From positions 1 to 64,000 of the forward strand of contig NBIV01000066.1 of the NCBI GenBank assembly GCA_003194525.1: a DNA stretch of 64,000 nt, in the 5' to 3' direction. How positions within the stretch are numbered: the first letter of the stretch is position 1; every line of letters starts with the position of its first letter. Source of the stretch: Gracilariopsis chorda (lineage: Eukaryota > Rhodophyta > Florideophyceae > Gracilariales > Gracilariaceae). Position numbers and translations under genes: made by a program. The notes under the pieces were generated by a model. The model was not told where the DNA came from and searched no databases. It saw only the letters and a list, made by a program, of their open reading frames with translations. Positions 12,289 to 24,100 of the stretch are shown here, piece after piece.

Positions 12289-15077
12289 CTTTTTATACTA
12301 AAGACAATGTTTGCCCGTCTGTCTGTCTGTCGGTCAGCTAACGCTCACTTATTGGTCGCAATATCGGCAAGGAGGCTGCCAAGTGGAAACGTGGCATTTT
12401 ATGCGCTCCAAGAGACATCTTGCACCGCAAAATGCGACACGTTTCCACCTGGCGCCTTTTGCAAACCACAGTTAATGCGACACGTTTTTACCTGCCGCCT
12501 TTTGCACACCACAGTAGCGAAGAGGTATTTGCACCGCATAATGTGACACGTTTCCACCTGGCGCCTTTTGCACACCACAGTGGCCAAGAGGCATCTTGCA
12601 CCGCATAATTCGACACGTTTCCACCTGGTGCCTCTTGCAGGTCATACTAGCCTATCCGTTTGACCAACGTAGCCCACCTGTTACACTGCAGTAACCGACC
12701 CGTTGGAGGGCAGTGCACATGACCGTTTTAATTACTATTTTTCAACGGTCATGTGCACCAATGCTATTGCACGCTACACTACACCATGCTTATGCAAACC
12801 AATATAGTGGCACTACAAAAAACCCTGCTATGTCATTCACAATGGTTAAATAGCACTACAATAAAGTCTGCCATTTTAATTACCATGGTTATGCGCACCA
12901 AAAAAATTGCACTACACTAAAACGTGCCATGTCAATCACCATTGTTATGCACACCAATAAAATGGCACTACACTAAAGCGTTCCATGTCATTCACCATGG
13001 TTTAATGGCACTACAATAAACCGTGCCATTTTAATTACCATGGTTATGCACACCAATAAAATGGCACTACACTAAAGCGTTCCATGTCATTCACCATAGT
13101 TATGCTCACCAATAAAGTGGCACTAAAATAAAGCGTGCCATGTCTTATACCATGGTTATGCACAACAATAAAGTGGCACTACACTAGAGCGTGCCATGTC
13201 ACTCACCATGGTTATGCACACCAGTAAAATGGCACTACAATAAAGCAAGCCATATCATTCACCATGATTAAATGGCACTACAATAAAGCGTGCGATTTTA
13301 ATTACCATGGTTATGCACACTAATAAAATGACACTACACTAAAATGTGCCATGTCATTCACCATGGTTATGCATACCAATAAAATGGCACTAAACTAGAG
13401 CGTGCCATGTCATTCGCGCACTGAGCGCTCCCCTTTCTTTTGCTTTAGTTACTGTACAAATGAAACATTGCTTGACATAAGTATACACGCATTTACTTCC
13501 CGGCACGTTTATAATCCTCTACACCATAGAGCATTACGCAGTGATCTCTTAACCAACGATCCACATAACTATGCTCTACACGACCATGCCAGGCGCGACA
13601 ATGGTAAGAAGGACAAGGCTATGTGTAGTGATTCGACGCGCGACGATTCTAGGGACGACGATGCTCTACAATGGTGCAGTATACGCCAAGGTTGTACTTC
13701 CGCACGGTAGCATAGTTTAATGCATACTTCTCACATGCATTGCTGTCGTCTACGATGCTCCAAGCAACAAAGCTATGCTTGACCATGTTGTACATGAGGA
13801 CTTTATGCGACATAGTGGAATGCGCGACGATTCTACTTCCGTTTACCAAGCAATGCTCTTCAGCTTCATCTTCAAACCTCAATACCATAGAAGCCACAAT
13901 ACCTGAGCAGCACGCCATGTTACCCTAAATGAGGTTCTGCACAAAAATCCTCGACGATGCTAGATGTCAAAATGCTGGACGCGACGATCCTAAGCGCGAC
14001 GATGCTAGGCGTGACGATGCTAAGCGCGACGATGCTAGGCGCCATGATACCAGGCGCGATGATTCGAAGAGCAATGATGCTATATGTCAGTGTACAGATT
14101 TATGCTCAAATGTCGATGCAATAGAAGCCACTATACCTTCTCACACGCGCCAGCAGTGGCTATCTGATGATCTGATGACTTCAAGGTATATTACAGGCGG
14201 CATGGCTACTCTGTTCAATAATGCTATGGACGAAAACGCTACGAAGGACTATGCTCTGCACGATGGTGGCACTTTCCTTCCAAATGTTGAGATATACAGA
14301 TTTCATCTACGTGCCAGAAGCGTAGCGTGGCATAGCAGTCTCTGCAGAATGCGCGCAAAGCCGGTGGGACAGTCTGCACGCGGGGCGTGAAACGCCCGAT
14401 CTCATCTACACGCCAGACGCGTAGTGTGACATAGCAGCCTCTGCAGACTGCGTGCGGAGCGGTGGGCAGTCTGCACGCGGGGCATGAAATGCCCTCGTGC
14501 AAAGCATGCCATTGCCATACCAGCATCTAAGAACTGCATGCGGCGGCGGTGTGGTGTTCCACGCGGGCGTGAAACGCCCGCGTGCATAGCACGTAATACC
14601 ATTGCCTTCGATCATGCGTTGCATGACGAAGCTGAGAGCGCACTTTCTATCCACACACAATTTCATTTACTTGGTAAATCAGACCCAGTTCCCAGTACGT
14701 GTCTGTTTTGCCATCACTACCAAGAAAACACAGGGTCAGTCGTATAGTGGTCGCATCGGACTGGATTTGCGTGATGGCTGTTTCACGCATGGCCAGCTGT
14801 ACGTCACCTTTTCTCGGACCACCAACCCGTCCAACATCGTGGCCTGTCTCCCTGCCGGTAGCACCTCTACCAATAATGTAGTGTACCCCGAAGTTCGTTC
14901 GTAGACCAACTTGATAGCTTTAAGTAAACGTCTTCTTTTTTCTTTCATTTTTTCTTTTTTTCTCCCTTCTTACTCCCCAAAAATACTTGCATTCTACAAA
15001 CAAACTACCCAAAACACGGTACCCAAATACTCCTTTCACTCCTTAACGCGTGCGAAGCACGCAATGGAGCCACTTGT
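12289..15077 (+). mobile_element. Non-autonomous Helitron unit U5 (2789 bp, mosaic)
   Basis: The 5' half is of the U1 subtype, with one copy fewer of the ~40-bp 5' repeat. The 3' half is of the U3 subtype (hairpin cluster about 14375-14595, helicase tail about 14681-14904). Minisatellite at about 12775-13405. It directly abuts full-length element H1. Confidence 0.87.
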
Positions 15078-15165
15078 CCCCCCACTTATACTAAAGACAA
15101 TGTTTGTCCGTCTGTCTGTGTGTCTGTCAGCTAACGCCCACTCATTGGCTGAAAAATCGCCAAGG

Positions 15166-15250
15166 AGGCTGCCAAGTGGAAATGTGGCATTTTATGCGCT
15201 CCAAGAGGCATCTTGCACCGCATAATGCGACACGTTTCCACCTGGCGCCT
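15166..15250 (+). repeat. 5' subterminal ~30-nt imperfect palindrome (H1)
   Basis: The arm ggctgccaagtggaaatgtg...tatgcg pairs with cgcataatgcgacacgtttc...ggcgcc around a ~20-base loop, with a few mismatches. The right arm unit (gcgacacgtttccacctggcgccttttgcac) is repeated 2-4 times in several non-autonomous units, for example about 1190-1395 in U1. Every unit in the array has it. Confidence 0.75.
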
Positions 15251-16068
15251 TTTGCACGCCACAGTAGCCTACCCATTTGTCACAGTAGCCCACCCGTTAC
15301 ACTACAGTAACCAAGCCGTTGCAGTGCAGTGCCCATGACCGTTTTAATTACTATTTTTCAACGGTCATGTGCACCAATCGCATTGCATGCTATACAAAAG
15401 CGTGCAATGCACTCGCCCACTGAGCACTCGCGCTCTCCTTCGCTGTGGTTAACCTACGGTGTGGGTTCTAGCACTCTGGGCGAGTCAGGACGTCTGAAAA
15501 AGGTACGCTGGCGGTACCGGCGGATCTGTTAAGTTTAAATTTCTCACCAAACAACGCGTTCGTCATCCAGATTTAATTGGTTTGGCAATTATTTCTGGGT
15601 GGGGTTCACGTGAGGTACGATAGCTCCCCATAAACGTGCTCTGCGCGGAAGGAGTAGCCCTTGAAGAGTCTAGAAAGGGACAACAGAGTACGAGTCGAGC
15701 AACAGCGGCTCTGTCTGGTTCTAAGAACTGTTAAAGGGAAACGTTTCTTCGGACTAAAGTACGTCCAGCACAGAGCTGCCTAGCGATTTTGGGATTGTAA
15801 ATCTCGCAGTCCTGGCAGACTCTCCAGGCACGGCCCCCTGTTTACTCTGTACAGGTCAGTTCCCAATCTACGCGGTTTCTATGTGGTCAAGATATTCTAT
15901 CTTCGCTGCAACGATCCAAAACTTCGGTGCTAAGTGCATAAAATGGTTTGGCAGCCCGTAGCACAATTGTTCTCGACCATATCCTTTTTTTTCTTTTTTC
16001 ATTCTTTTTTTTGCTTTGCCGGTCTTTGGACAGTTTGTCTTTTGTTGGTGTGCTAACGTTCTTTTAAA

Positions 16069-19000
16069 ATGCCTCTTCAAGTGCCAGGCGACGCCACACG
16101 TGAGCAGAACTCACCGTACTGCTGCAAGACGTCGAGCAGAGTTCAGTGAGCAACGGGCAGAGAGAAGGCGTCGTAATAGAGAGCGAACAGCCATACGGAG
16201 GGCAAATGAAACTGAGGAACAGCGTGAAGCACGAAGAGCAGCTGATAGGGAACGTGCGCGAAGAAGAAGGCTAGAGCGTCCGCCGCGCACACTGATGACG
16301 TTCGTGAGGCCAACCGTACAGCCACTGCTTCGGCACGAGCTTTAGAGACGCCAGATAATCGCGCAAATCTTCAGGAAAACGATCGTGACGCCCATCTGCT
16401 GCAAGGCAACAGGATGACCCCGCTGCTGAACATTCTCGCCGTCACTCTGAAAGAACATCTAGACAGGCATCACGAGAGCTCGAGAGCACAGCTGATCGAC
16501 AACAGCGTCTTGAATCTCAGCGCGAGAGCCGAAATGTCGCCCATCGATTATTTGACTCCGATGATGTAGACGAGAGTGGCTACATGGACCTCAGTCTCAT
16601 GAATGTAGAGTGCCGCTTTTGAAAGGCACTGCATTTCAAACAGGAAAGGGTTGTGAGCAGCTCCCGCTTGCAACCTCTTTTCTCGCAGTGCTGCGCAAAG
16701 GGGCATCTCAGCTTCCATGCGCTTCTGGAGCCTCCGCCTCTTCTTCGCCAACTACTGACTGCGACTGGGCCTCGAGAGAACCACTTTCGTGCTGAGATCC
16801 GTGCCTACAACACAGCTGTGTCTATGGCGTCCGTCAAGGCAAACTGGGTGAGTCGTGGTTTAGGAGACTCTACCTTCAATCCTACGATCACCATGCAGGG
16901 ACAGATCTATCACTACATGGGTCCGCTTATTCCCGCTCGGGTGTCCAGCCTGCATTTCTGTCCGTGTACATCCCTGACACCGACTATGACGCGCAATCAG
17001 CGAGGCGAGCGGGGTTGCTGTCCCGCCTCCAACCGGAACTGCTCTCTCAGTTGGCAGCCATGCTGCACACGGGCAATCCATACGTGCAGAAATTTTGCAG
17101 CCTGCGCGAGTGGGCTATCACCGATACGCCAGCAATTACGTATCAGATGGTGATCCATGCTGATAGACGGCCCCGCGGCGAGCATGTTCGTCGCTACAAC
17201 GGGCCCGAGGCGTCGCAAGTAGCCGCCATCATTCCAGGGAATGAGGACGGCGAGATTGGGACGCGCGATATTGTTGTGCGTAGGCGTGGAGAGCTGACTG
17301 TAAATGGTGATGAGGTGCTGGACACTATCCCCGTCAGTCACAGATCGTACGATCCCTTGAGCTACGTTCTTTTGTTTCCATGTGGCCAGGACGGATGGCA
17401 CCCTGAGATGAGGTATTGCCCACCAAACGTCTCGCGAGAGAAGAAGGTGACTCCGCTGATGTATTATTCGTGGCAGCTTTTCGAGAGACCGACCGAGTTC
17501 AGTACGATTCTACGCGGAAAACGGCTCTTCCAGCAGTACATGGTTGACCAGTTCTGCAAGGTTGAGTCGGAGCGTTTGTCTTACTTGAGACACAACCAGG
17601 ACAGACTTCGAGCTGCGGACTATACATCCCTGCGGGAGAGCCTGGGTGACTCTTTGATGGGCGTGGATGAGGCCGATGCTGTTCGCGCTGGACGACTGTT
17701 CGTGTTGCCCTCCACATTTGTAGGAGGTGACCGATACATGAGACAGCAAATGCACGACATCATCGCTATATCCAACACCATTGGGCACCCTGATATCTTT
17801 CTCACGATGACGTGCAATCGGAACTGGCCTGAGATCACCAGGGCGCTGTTCGATGGTCAGCGCGCTCCCGATCGACCCGATCTTTGTGCTCGAGTGTTTC
17901 GTCTCAAGATGAAAGCCTTGATGTAGTTTGTCATTGATGAACAGTTCTTTGGAGCCGTTCTTGCTCACGTGCGGGTAATCGAGTTCCAAAAGCGAGGCCT
18001 ACCGCACGCGCACTTTATCTTCTTCCTCAACTAAGATGCAAAGCAGCAGCTCCGAGACCCTGCTCACATTGACGAGCTCATCTCAGCTGAGATTCCTCCT
18101 TCCTCCGACGCCACCTTACAAGAGTTGGTGCTCAAGCACATGATTCACACTCCGTACGGTGCAGGCAACCGGTCAGCGCTGTGCATGCGCGAGCTGACAT
18201 GCTTGAAGCACTTTCCGAAGCCGTTTCGATCCGAAACTGCACAGCTTGAGAATGAGTACTACATCAGCTACAGAAGACGCGCTCCTTCCGAGGGCGGGGT
18301 GTCCGTGGAACGAAGCTGCAGGGTCGTCCGTCGACAGCGCGTAGTGACGTTGGACAATTCGTGGGTGGTTCCACATTGCCCAGAGCTTCTCCGCCGGTTT
18401 GCATGCCACATCAACGTTGAGCTATGCGTATCGCGAATTGGCAGTATCAAGTACCTCTTCAAGTATGTGTGCAAGGGTTCTGACAGAGTCACCATGGAGA
18501 TTGTAGATGAGAACGGACGCCATGACGAGATCCAGAGCTTCCAGGACGCACGGTATGTGTCAGCCTCCGAAGCAGTGTGGCGGTTGCTTGCGCTCGACAT
18601 TGTCGATCGCAATCCACCCGTCGTGCGGCTTGAAGTACACTTGGAAGATCACCATACGGTGTTCTTCCAGGAAGGCGACGAGCACTCTGCTGCTAACAGG
18701 AGCAGGCAGGAACCAAGCTGACTGAGTGGTTTGTGGCCAACCAAAAGTACCCCGGCGCACAGCATATCCCTTATGCCCAGTTCCCGAGGTACTTTACTTG
18801 GAACAAATAAAACAAATGCTGGAAGCCGCGTGCATGTCTCCAAGGCCGTTCGGTGTCTCGAAGCCAGCCCACCTCCTCCTCAGCCGCCGCTGCAGCAGCC
18901 GATCTATACGACTTCACTGGCAGGGGTGCGCATGTGGTTGGGCGCATTTACACTGCCAGTCCACGAGAGGGTGAGCGGTACTACCTCCGCTTCCTCTTGA

Positions 19001-20946
19001 CCCACACAGCGGGAGCTACTTCCTCTCAGCATCTCCGCAACGTGGATGGTCAGCATTGTGGTAGCTTCAGGGAGGCCTGCCTCAAGAAAGGCCTTCTCGC
19101 CGACGACAGCGAGCGGAGACGGGCACTATGCGAGTCCTTTCGCTCCTCATTTGTTCCGCTCTCTCATCTGTTTGCCACCATCTTGCTTTACTGTGAGCTG
19201 TCGGACCCCCGTTCTCTGTGGGAGCAGCATTTATCGATGTTCCTGCAGGATATACGCGCTCGACATCGCGGCATGATGCACGCACTGGCCGACGACGAAA
19301 GAGCCAGCTCTTACGTTTTCTTAGAAGTGCAAAAGGCATTGCAATAAATGGGTGGCCCACTGGCGTCTCTGGTATCGTACGGTCTTCCGACACCCATGCA
19401 GGACCTACCGGAAATGCGCGCTCCAACTCGGTCTCCGCAGCAAATCCATTCGGAGCTGAACGACACTGTGCAAGCTGCCCTCCCTCTCTTCAATGAGCGT
19501 CAGCGTCTGGCGTTCAATACCGTCGTGGGGGCCGTCCTTCCTGGCGTGTCCGCGGAGAGCTTGCAGGCTCTTGGTGGTCCTTCTACGCCAACGCAGCCAA
19601 CCACTCGCGTTTTCTTTTTGGATGCTCCGGGTGGAACCGGCAAGACCTTCCTCTCCAAGGCAATTCAGGCCACGTTACGCCTTCGTGCCAAGTCCGTCCT
19701 TACGGTAGCCACGTCTGCTGTAGCAGCCATACTGCTTGAGGGCGGTCGGACAGCCCACTACGCGTTCAGGATTCCCATCCCAGCCACCTCTGAGAGCACG
19801 TGCAACATCCCGGTCAACTCGCACCTGGCCACTCGGATGAAGAACGTCGACCTCATTATCTGGGCGGAGATCGTAATGTGTCACCGCTTCTGCGTCGAAG
19901 CCGTAGACCGCACTCTCCGTGACATAACGCGCTCGCAGCTCCCCTTTGGAGGCAAGTTCGTATTGCTTTCTGGCGACTTTCGGCAGATCCTTCCCGTTGT
20001 TCGTGGCGGCTCTCGATCAGTGATCGTCAACGCATGCATCAAACGCTCAAGTCTCTTTTCTCACTTTCGCACCTTGAGATTGACTGAGAACATGCGGCTT
20101 TCTGTGCTCCGTCGAGACCCCACAGCCACACAAGATGCACTGCAGTTTCCAAACACGCTCTTGCAGATTGGAGAGGGTAGACTGCCAGGCACTGTCCCGC
20201 CAAAGCACCCCTTCACCCTCCCAGAGTCCGTACAATGTGTGGAGTCGTTCCGCACCATGGTCCGTATGGTCTTTCATGGTATCGCTCAAAGGTACATAGA
20301 TGCGGATTGGCTAACGTCAACGGTGATTATAACCACACGAAACGATCACCTACCAGAGCTCAACGACTATGTAGGCCACATGATACCTGGAGCGTATGGC
20401 ACATACCTCAGTGCGGACAAGGTGAGCGACGACGAAGGTGCCGCGCTGCAGTACCCTGTAGAGATGCTCAACACTCTGACTGCCGGGTCAGCGCTGCCGG
20501 ACCACCGCCTCAAACTCAAAAAGGGCTTTGTGGTTATGCTCCTTCGCAACTTGGATCCCTCAAACGGCCACATCAATGGTGCCATCTATACCGTAGAAGA
20601 CATGCAAAGCAACGTACTGTTTCTTCCACTCGCTTCTGGAGTAGATCGTGGCAACGCACTATGCCTGCCGCGCATGCCCTGTGGACCTGGAGACGACAAC
20701 TTTCCGGTTCCCAAGTTCACTCGCACCTGGTTCCCAGTACGTGTTTGTTTTGCCATCACTACCAATAAGGCACAGGTTCATTCGTATAGTGGTCGCATCG
20801 GACTGGATTTGCGTGATGGCTGTTTCACGCACGGCCAGCTGTACGTCGCCTTTTCTCGGACCACCAACCCGTCCAACATCGTGGCCTGTCTCCCTGCCGG
20901 TAGCACCTCTACCAATAATGTAGTGTACCCCAAAGTTCTTTTGTAG
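16069..20946 (+). pseudogene. Broken Helitron Rep-helicase (RepHel) gene of H1
   Basis: RepHel nicks and strand-transfers DNA (Rep) and unwinds it (helicase) during rolling-circle transposition. Visible parts: an arginine/glutamate-rich N-terminus; a zinc-finger remnant; the Helitron-like N domain (GHPDIFLTMTCNRNW, about 17785-17830); HUH motif PHAH (about 18002); Tyr motif KYLFKYV (about 18448); and a Pif1-type helicase at 19348-20946 with Walker A (GGTGKT, about 19630) and GDFRQILP. It shares four in-frame stops with H2 and has others of its own, including a stop near 18807 and single-base indels near 16939 and 18700. Walker B reads WAEI, lacking the usual aspartate. Family identification is firm; function is lost. 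Confidence 0.9.
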
Positions 20947-21137
20947 ACGAACTTGATAGCTTTAAGTAAACCTCTTCTTTTTTCTTTCATTTTTTTCTTT
21001 TCTTCTATCTTCTTACTCCCCAAAAGTATTTGCATTCTACAACCAAACTACCCAAAACACGCTACCCAAATACTCCTTTCACTCTAATGCTTCTTTCACT
21101 CCTTAACGCGTGCGAACCACGCAATGGAGCCACTTGT

Positions 21138-24100
21138 CTCCCCACTTATACTAAAGACAATGTTTGTCCGTCTGTGTGTCTGTGTGTCAGCTAACGCCCA
21201 CACATTGGCTGCAAAATCGAGAAGGAGGCTGCCAAGTGGAAACGTGGCGTTTTATGCTTCCAAGAGGCATCTTGCACCGCATAATGCGACATGTTTCCAC
21301 CTGGCGCCGTTTGCACGCCACAGTAGCCTACCCGTTTGACTACAGTAGCCCACCCGTTACACTACAGTAACCAAGCCGTTGCAGTGCAGTGCACATGACC
21401 GTTTTAATTACTATTTTTCAACGGTCATGTGCACCAATCGCATTGCACGCTATACAAAAGCGTGCAATGCACTCGCCCACTGAGCGCTCGCGTTCTCCTT
21501 CGCTGTGGTTAACCTACGGTGTGGGTTCTAGCACTCTGGGCGAGTCAGGACGTCTGAAAAAGGTACGCTGGCGGTACCGACGGGATCTGTTAAGTTTAAC
21601 TTTCTCACCAAACCACGCGTTCGTCATCCAGATTTAATTGGTTTGGCAATTATTTCTGGGTGGGGTTCACGTGAGGTACGATAGCTCCCCACAAAACGTG
21701 CATTGCGCGGAAGGAGTAGCCCTTGAAGAGTCTAGAAAGGGGACAACAGAGTACGAGTCGAGCAACAGCGGCTCTGTCTGGATCTAAGGAACTGTTAAAG
21801 GGAAACGTTCTTCGGACTAAAGTACGTCCAGCACAGAGCTGCCTAGCGATTTTGGGATTGTAAATCTCGCAGTCCTGGCAGACTCTCCAGGCACGGCCCC
21901 CTGTTTACTCTGTACAGGTCAGTTCCCAATCTACGCGGTTTCTATGTGGTCAAGATATTCTATCTTCGCTGCAACGATCCAAAACTTCGGTGCTAAGTGC
22001 ATAAAATGGTTTGGCAGCCCGTAGCACAATTGTTCTCGACCATATCCTTTTTTTTCTTTTTTCATTCTTTTTTTTTGCTTTGCCGGTCTTTGGACAGTTT
22101 GTCTTTTGTGTGGTGTGCTAACGTTCTTTTAAAATGCCTCCAACTCAGCCCAGTGCTTCAGGCGACGCCACACGTGAGCAGAACCGTCACCGTACTGCTG
22201 CAAGACGTCGAGCAGAGTTCAGTGAGCAACGGGCAGAGAGAAGGCGTCGTAATAGAGAGCGAACAGCCATACGGAGGGCAAATGAAACTGAGGAACAGCG
22301 TGAAGCACGAAGAGCAGCTGATAGGGAACGTGCGCGAAGAAGAAGGGCTAGAGCGTCCGCCGCGCACACTGATGACGTTCGTGAGGCCAACCGTACAGCC
22401 ACTGCTTCGGCACGAGCTTTAGAGACGCCAGATAATCGCGCAAATCTTCAGGAAAACGATCGTGACGCCCATCTTGCTGCAAGGCAACAGGATGACCCCG
22501 CTGCTGAACATTCTCGCCGTCACTCTGAAAGAACATCTAGACAGGCATCACGAGAGCTCGAGAGCACAGCTGATCGACAACAGCGTCTTGAATCTCAGCG
22601 CGAGAGCCGAAATGTCGCCCATCGATTATTTGACTCCGATGATGTAGACGAGAGTGGCTACATGGACCTCGGTCTCATGAATGTAGAGTGCCGCTTTTGA
22701 AAGGCACTGCATTTCAAACAGGAAAGGGTTGTGAGCAGCTCCCGCTTGCAACCTCTTTTCTCGCAGTGCTGCGCAAAGGGGCATCTCAGCTTCCATGCGC
22801 TTTTGGAGCCTCCGCCTCTTCTTCGCCAACTACTGACTGCGACTGGGCCTCGAGAGAACCACTTTCGTGCTGAGATCCGTGCCTACAACACAGCTGTGTC
22901 TATGGCGTCCGTCAAGGCAAACTGGGTGAGCCGTGGTTTAGGAGACTCTACCTTCAATCCTACGATCACCATGCAGGGACAGATCTATCACTACATGGGT
23001 CCGCTTATTCCCGCTCGGGGTGTCCAGCCTGCATTTCTGTCCGTGTACATCCATGACACCGACTATGACGCGCAATCAGCGAGGCGAGCGGGGTTGCTGT
23101 CCCGCCTCCAACCGGAACTGCTCTCTCAGTTGGCAGCCATGCTGCACACGGGCAATCCATACGTGCAGAAATTTTGCAGCCTGCGCGAGTGGGCTATCAC
23201 CGATACGCCAGCAATTACGTATCAGATGGTGATCCATGCTGATAGACGGCCCCGCGGCGAGCATGTTCGTCGCTACAACGGGCCCGAGGCGTCGCAAGTA
23301 GCCGCCATCATTCCAGGGAATGAGGACGGCGAGATTGGGACGCGCGATATTGTTGTGCGTAGGCGTGGAGAGCTGACTGTAAATGTTGATGAGGTGCTGG
23401 ACACTATCCCCGTCAGTCACAGATCGTACGATCCCTTGAGCTACGTTCTTTTGTTTCCATGTGGCCAGGACGGATGGCACCCTGAGATGAGGTATTGCCC
23501 ACCAAACGTCTCGCGAGAGAAGAAGGTGACTCCGCTGATGTATTATTCGTGGCAGCTTTTCAAGAGACCGACCGAGTTCAGTACGATTCTACGCGGAAAA
23601 CGGCTCTTCCAGCAGTACATGGTTGACCAGTTCTGCAAGGTTGAGTCGGAGCGTTTGTCTTACTTGAGACACAACCAGGACAGACTTCGAGCTGCGGACT
23701 ATACATCCCTGCGGGAGAGCCTGGGTGACTCTCTGATGGGCGTGGATGAGGCCGATGCTGTTCGCGCTGGACGACTGTTCGTGTTGCCCTCCACATTTGT
23801 AGGAGGTGACCGATACATGAGACAGCAAATGCACGACATCATCGCTATATCCAACACCATTGGGCACCCTGATATCTTTCTCACGATGACGTGCAATCGG
23901 AACTGGCCTGAGATCACCAGGGCGCTGTTCGATGGTCAGCGCGCTCCCGATCGACCCGATCTTTGTGCTCGAGTGTTTCGTCTCAAGATGAAAGCCTTGA
24001 TGTAGTTTGTCATTGATGAACAGTTCTTTGGAGCCGTTCTTGCTCACGTGCGGGTAATCGAGTTCCAAAAGCGAGGCCTACCGCACGCGCACCTTATCTT

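Larger units (their letters stand above)
15078..21137 (+). mobile_element. Full-length Helitron H1 (6060 bp), inactive
   Basis: Complete from 5' end (ttatactaaagacaatg near 15086) to 3' hairpin and cacttgt (21137). A ~990-bp leader contains the 5' palindromes and, before the start codon, a long pyrimidine tract. A RepHel coding region follows, then a ~190-bp 3' tail. It is a tandem near-duplicate of H2 (period about 6080 bp) but more damaged, with extra frameshifts. Confidence 0.9.

Noticed and set aside
1-15077. CRISPR-like array from the regularly spaced hairpins or the 56-bp repeats
   Set aside because: Monomers are contiguous or separated by conserved spacers, there are no unique spacers, and the setting is a eukaryotic Helitron.
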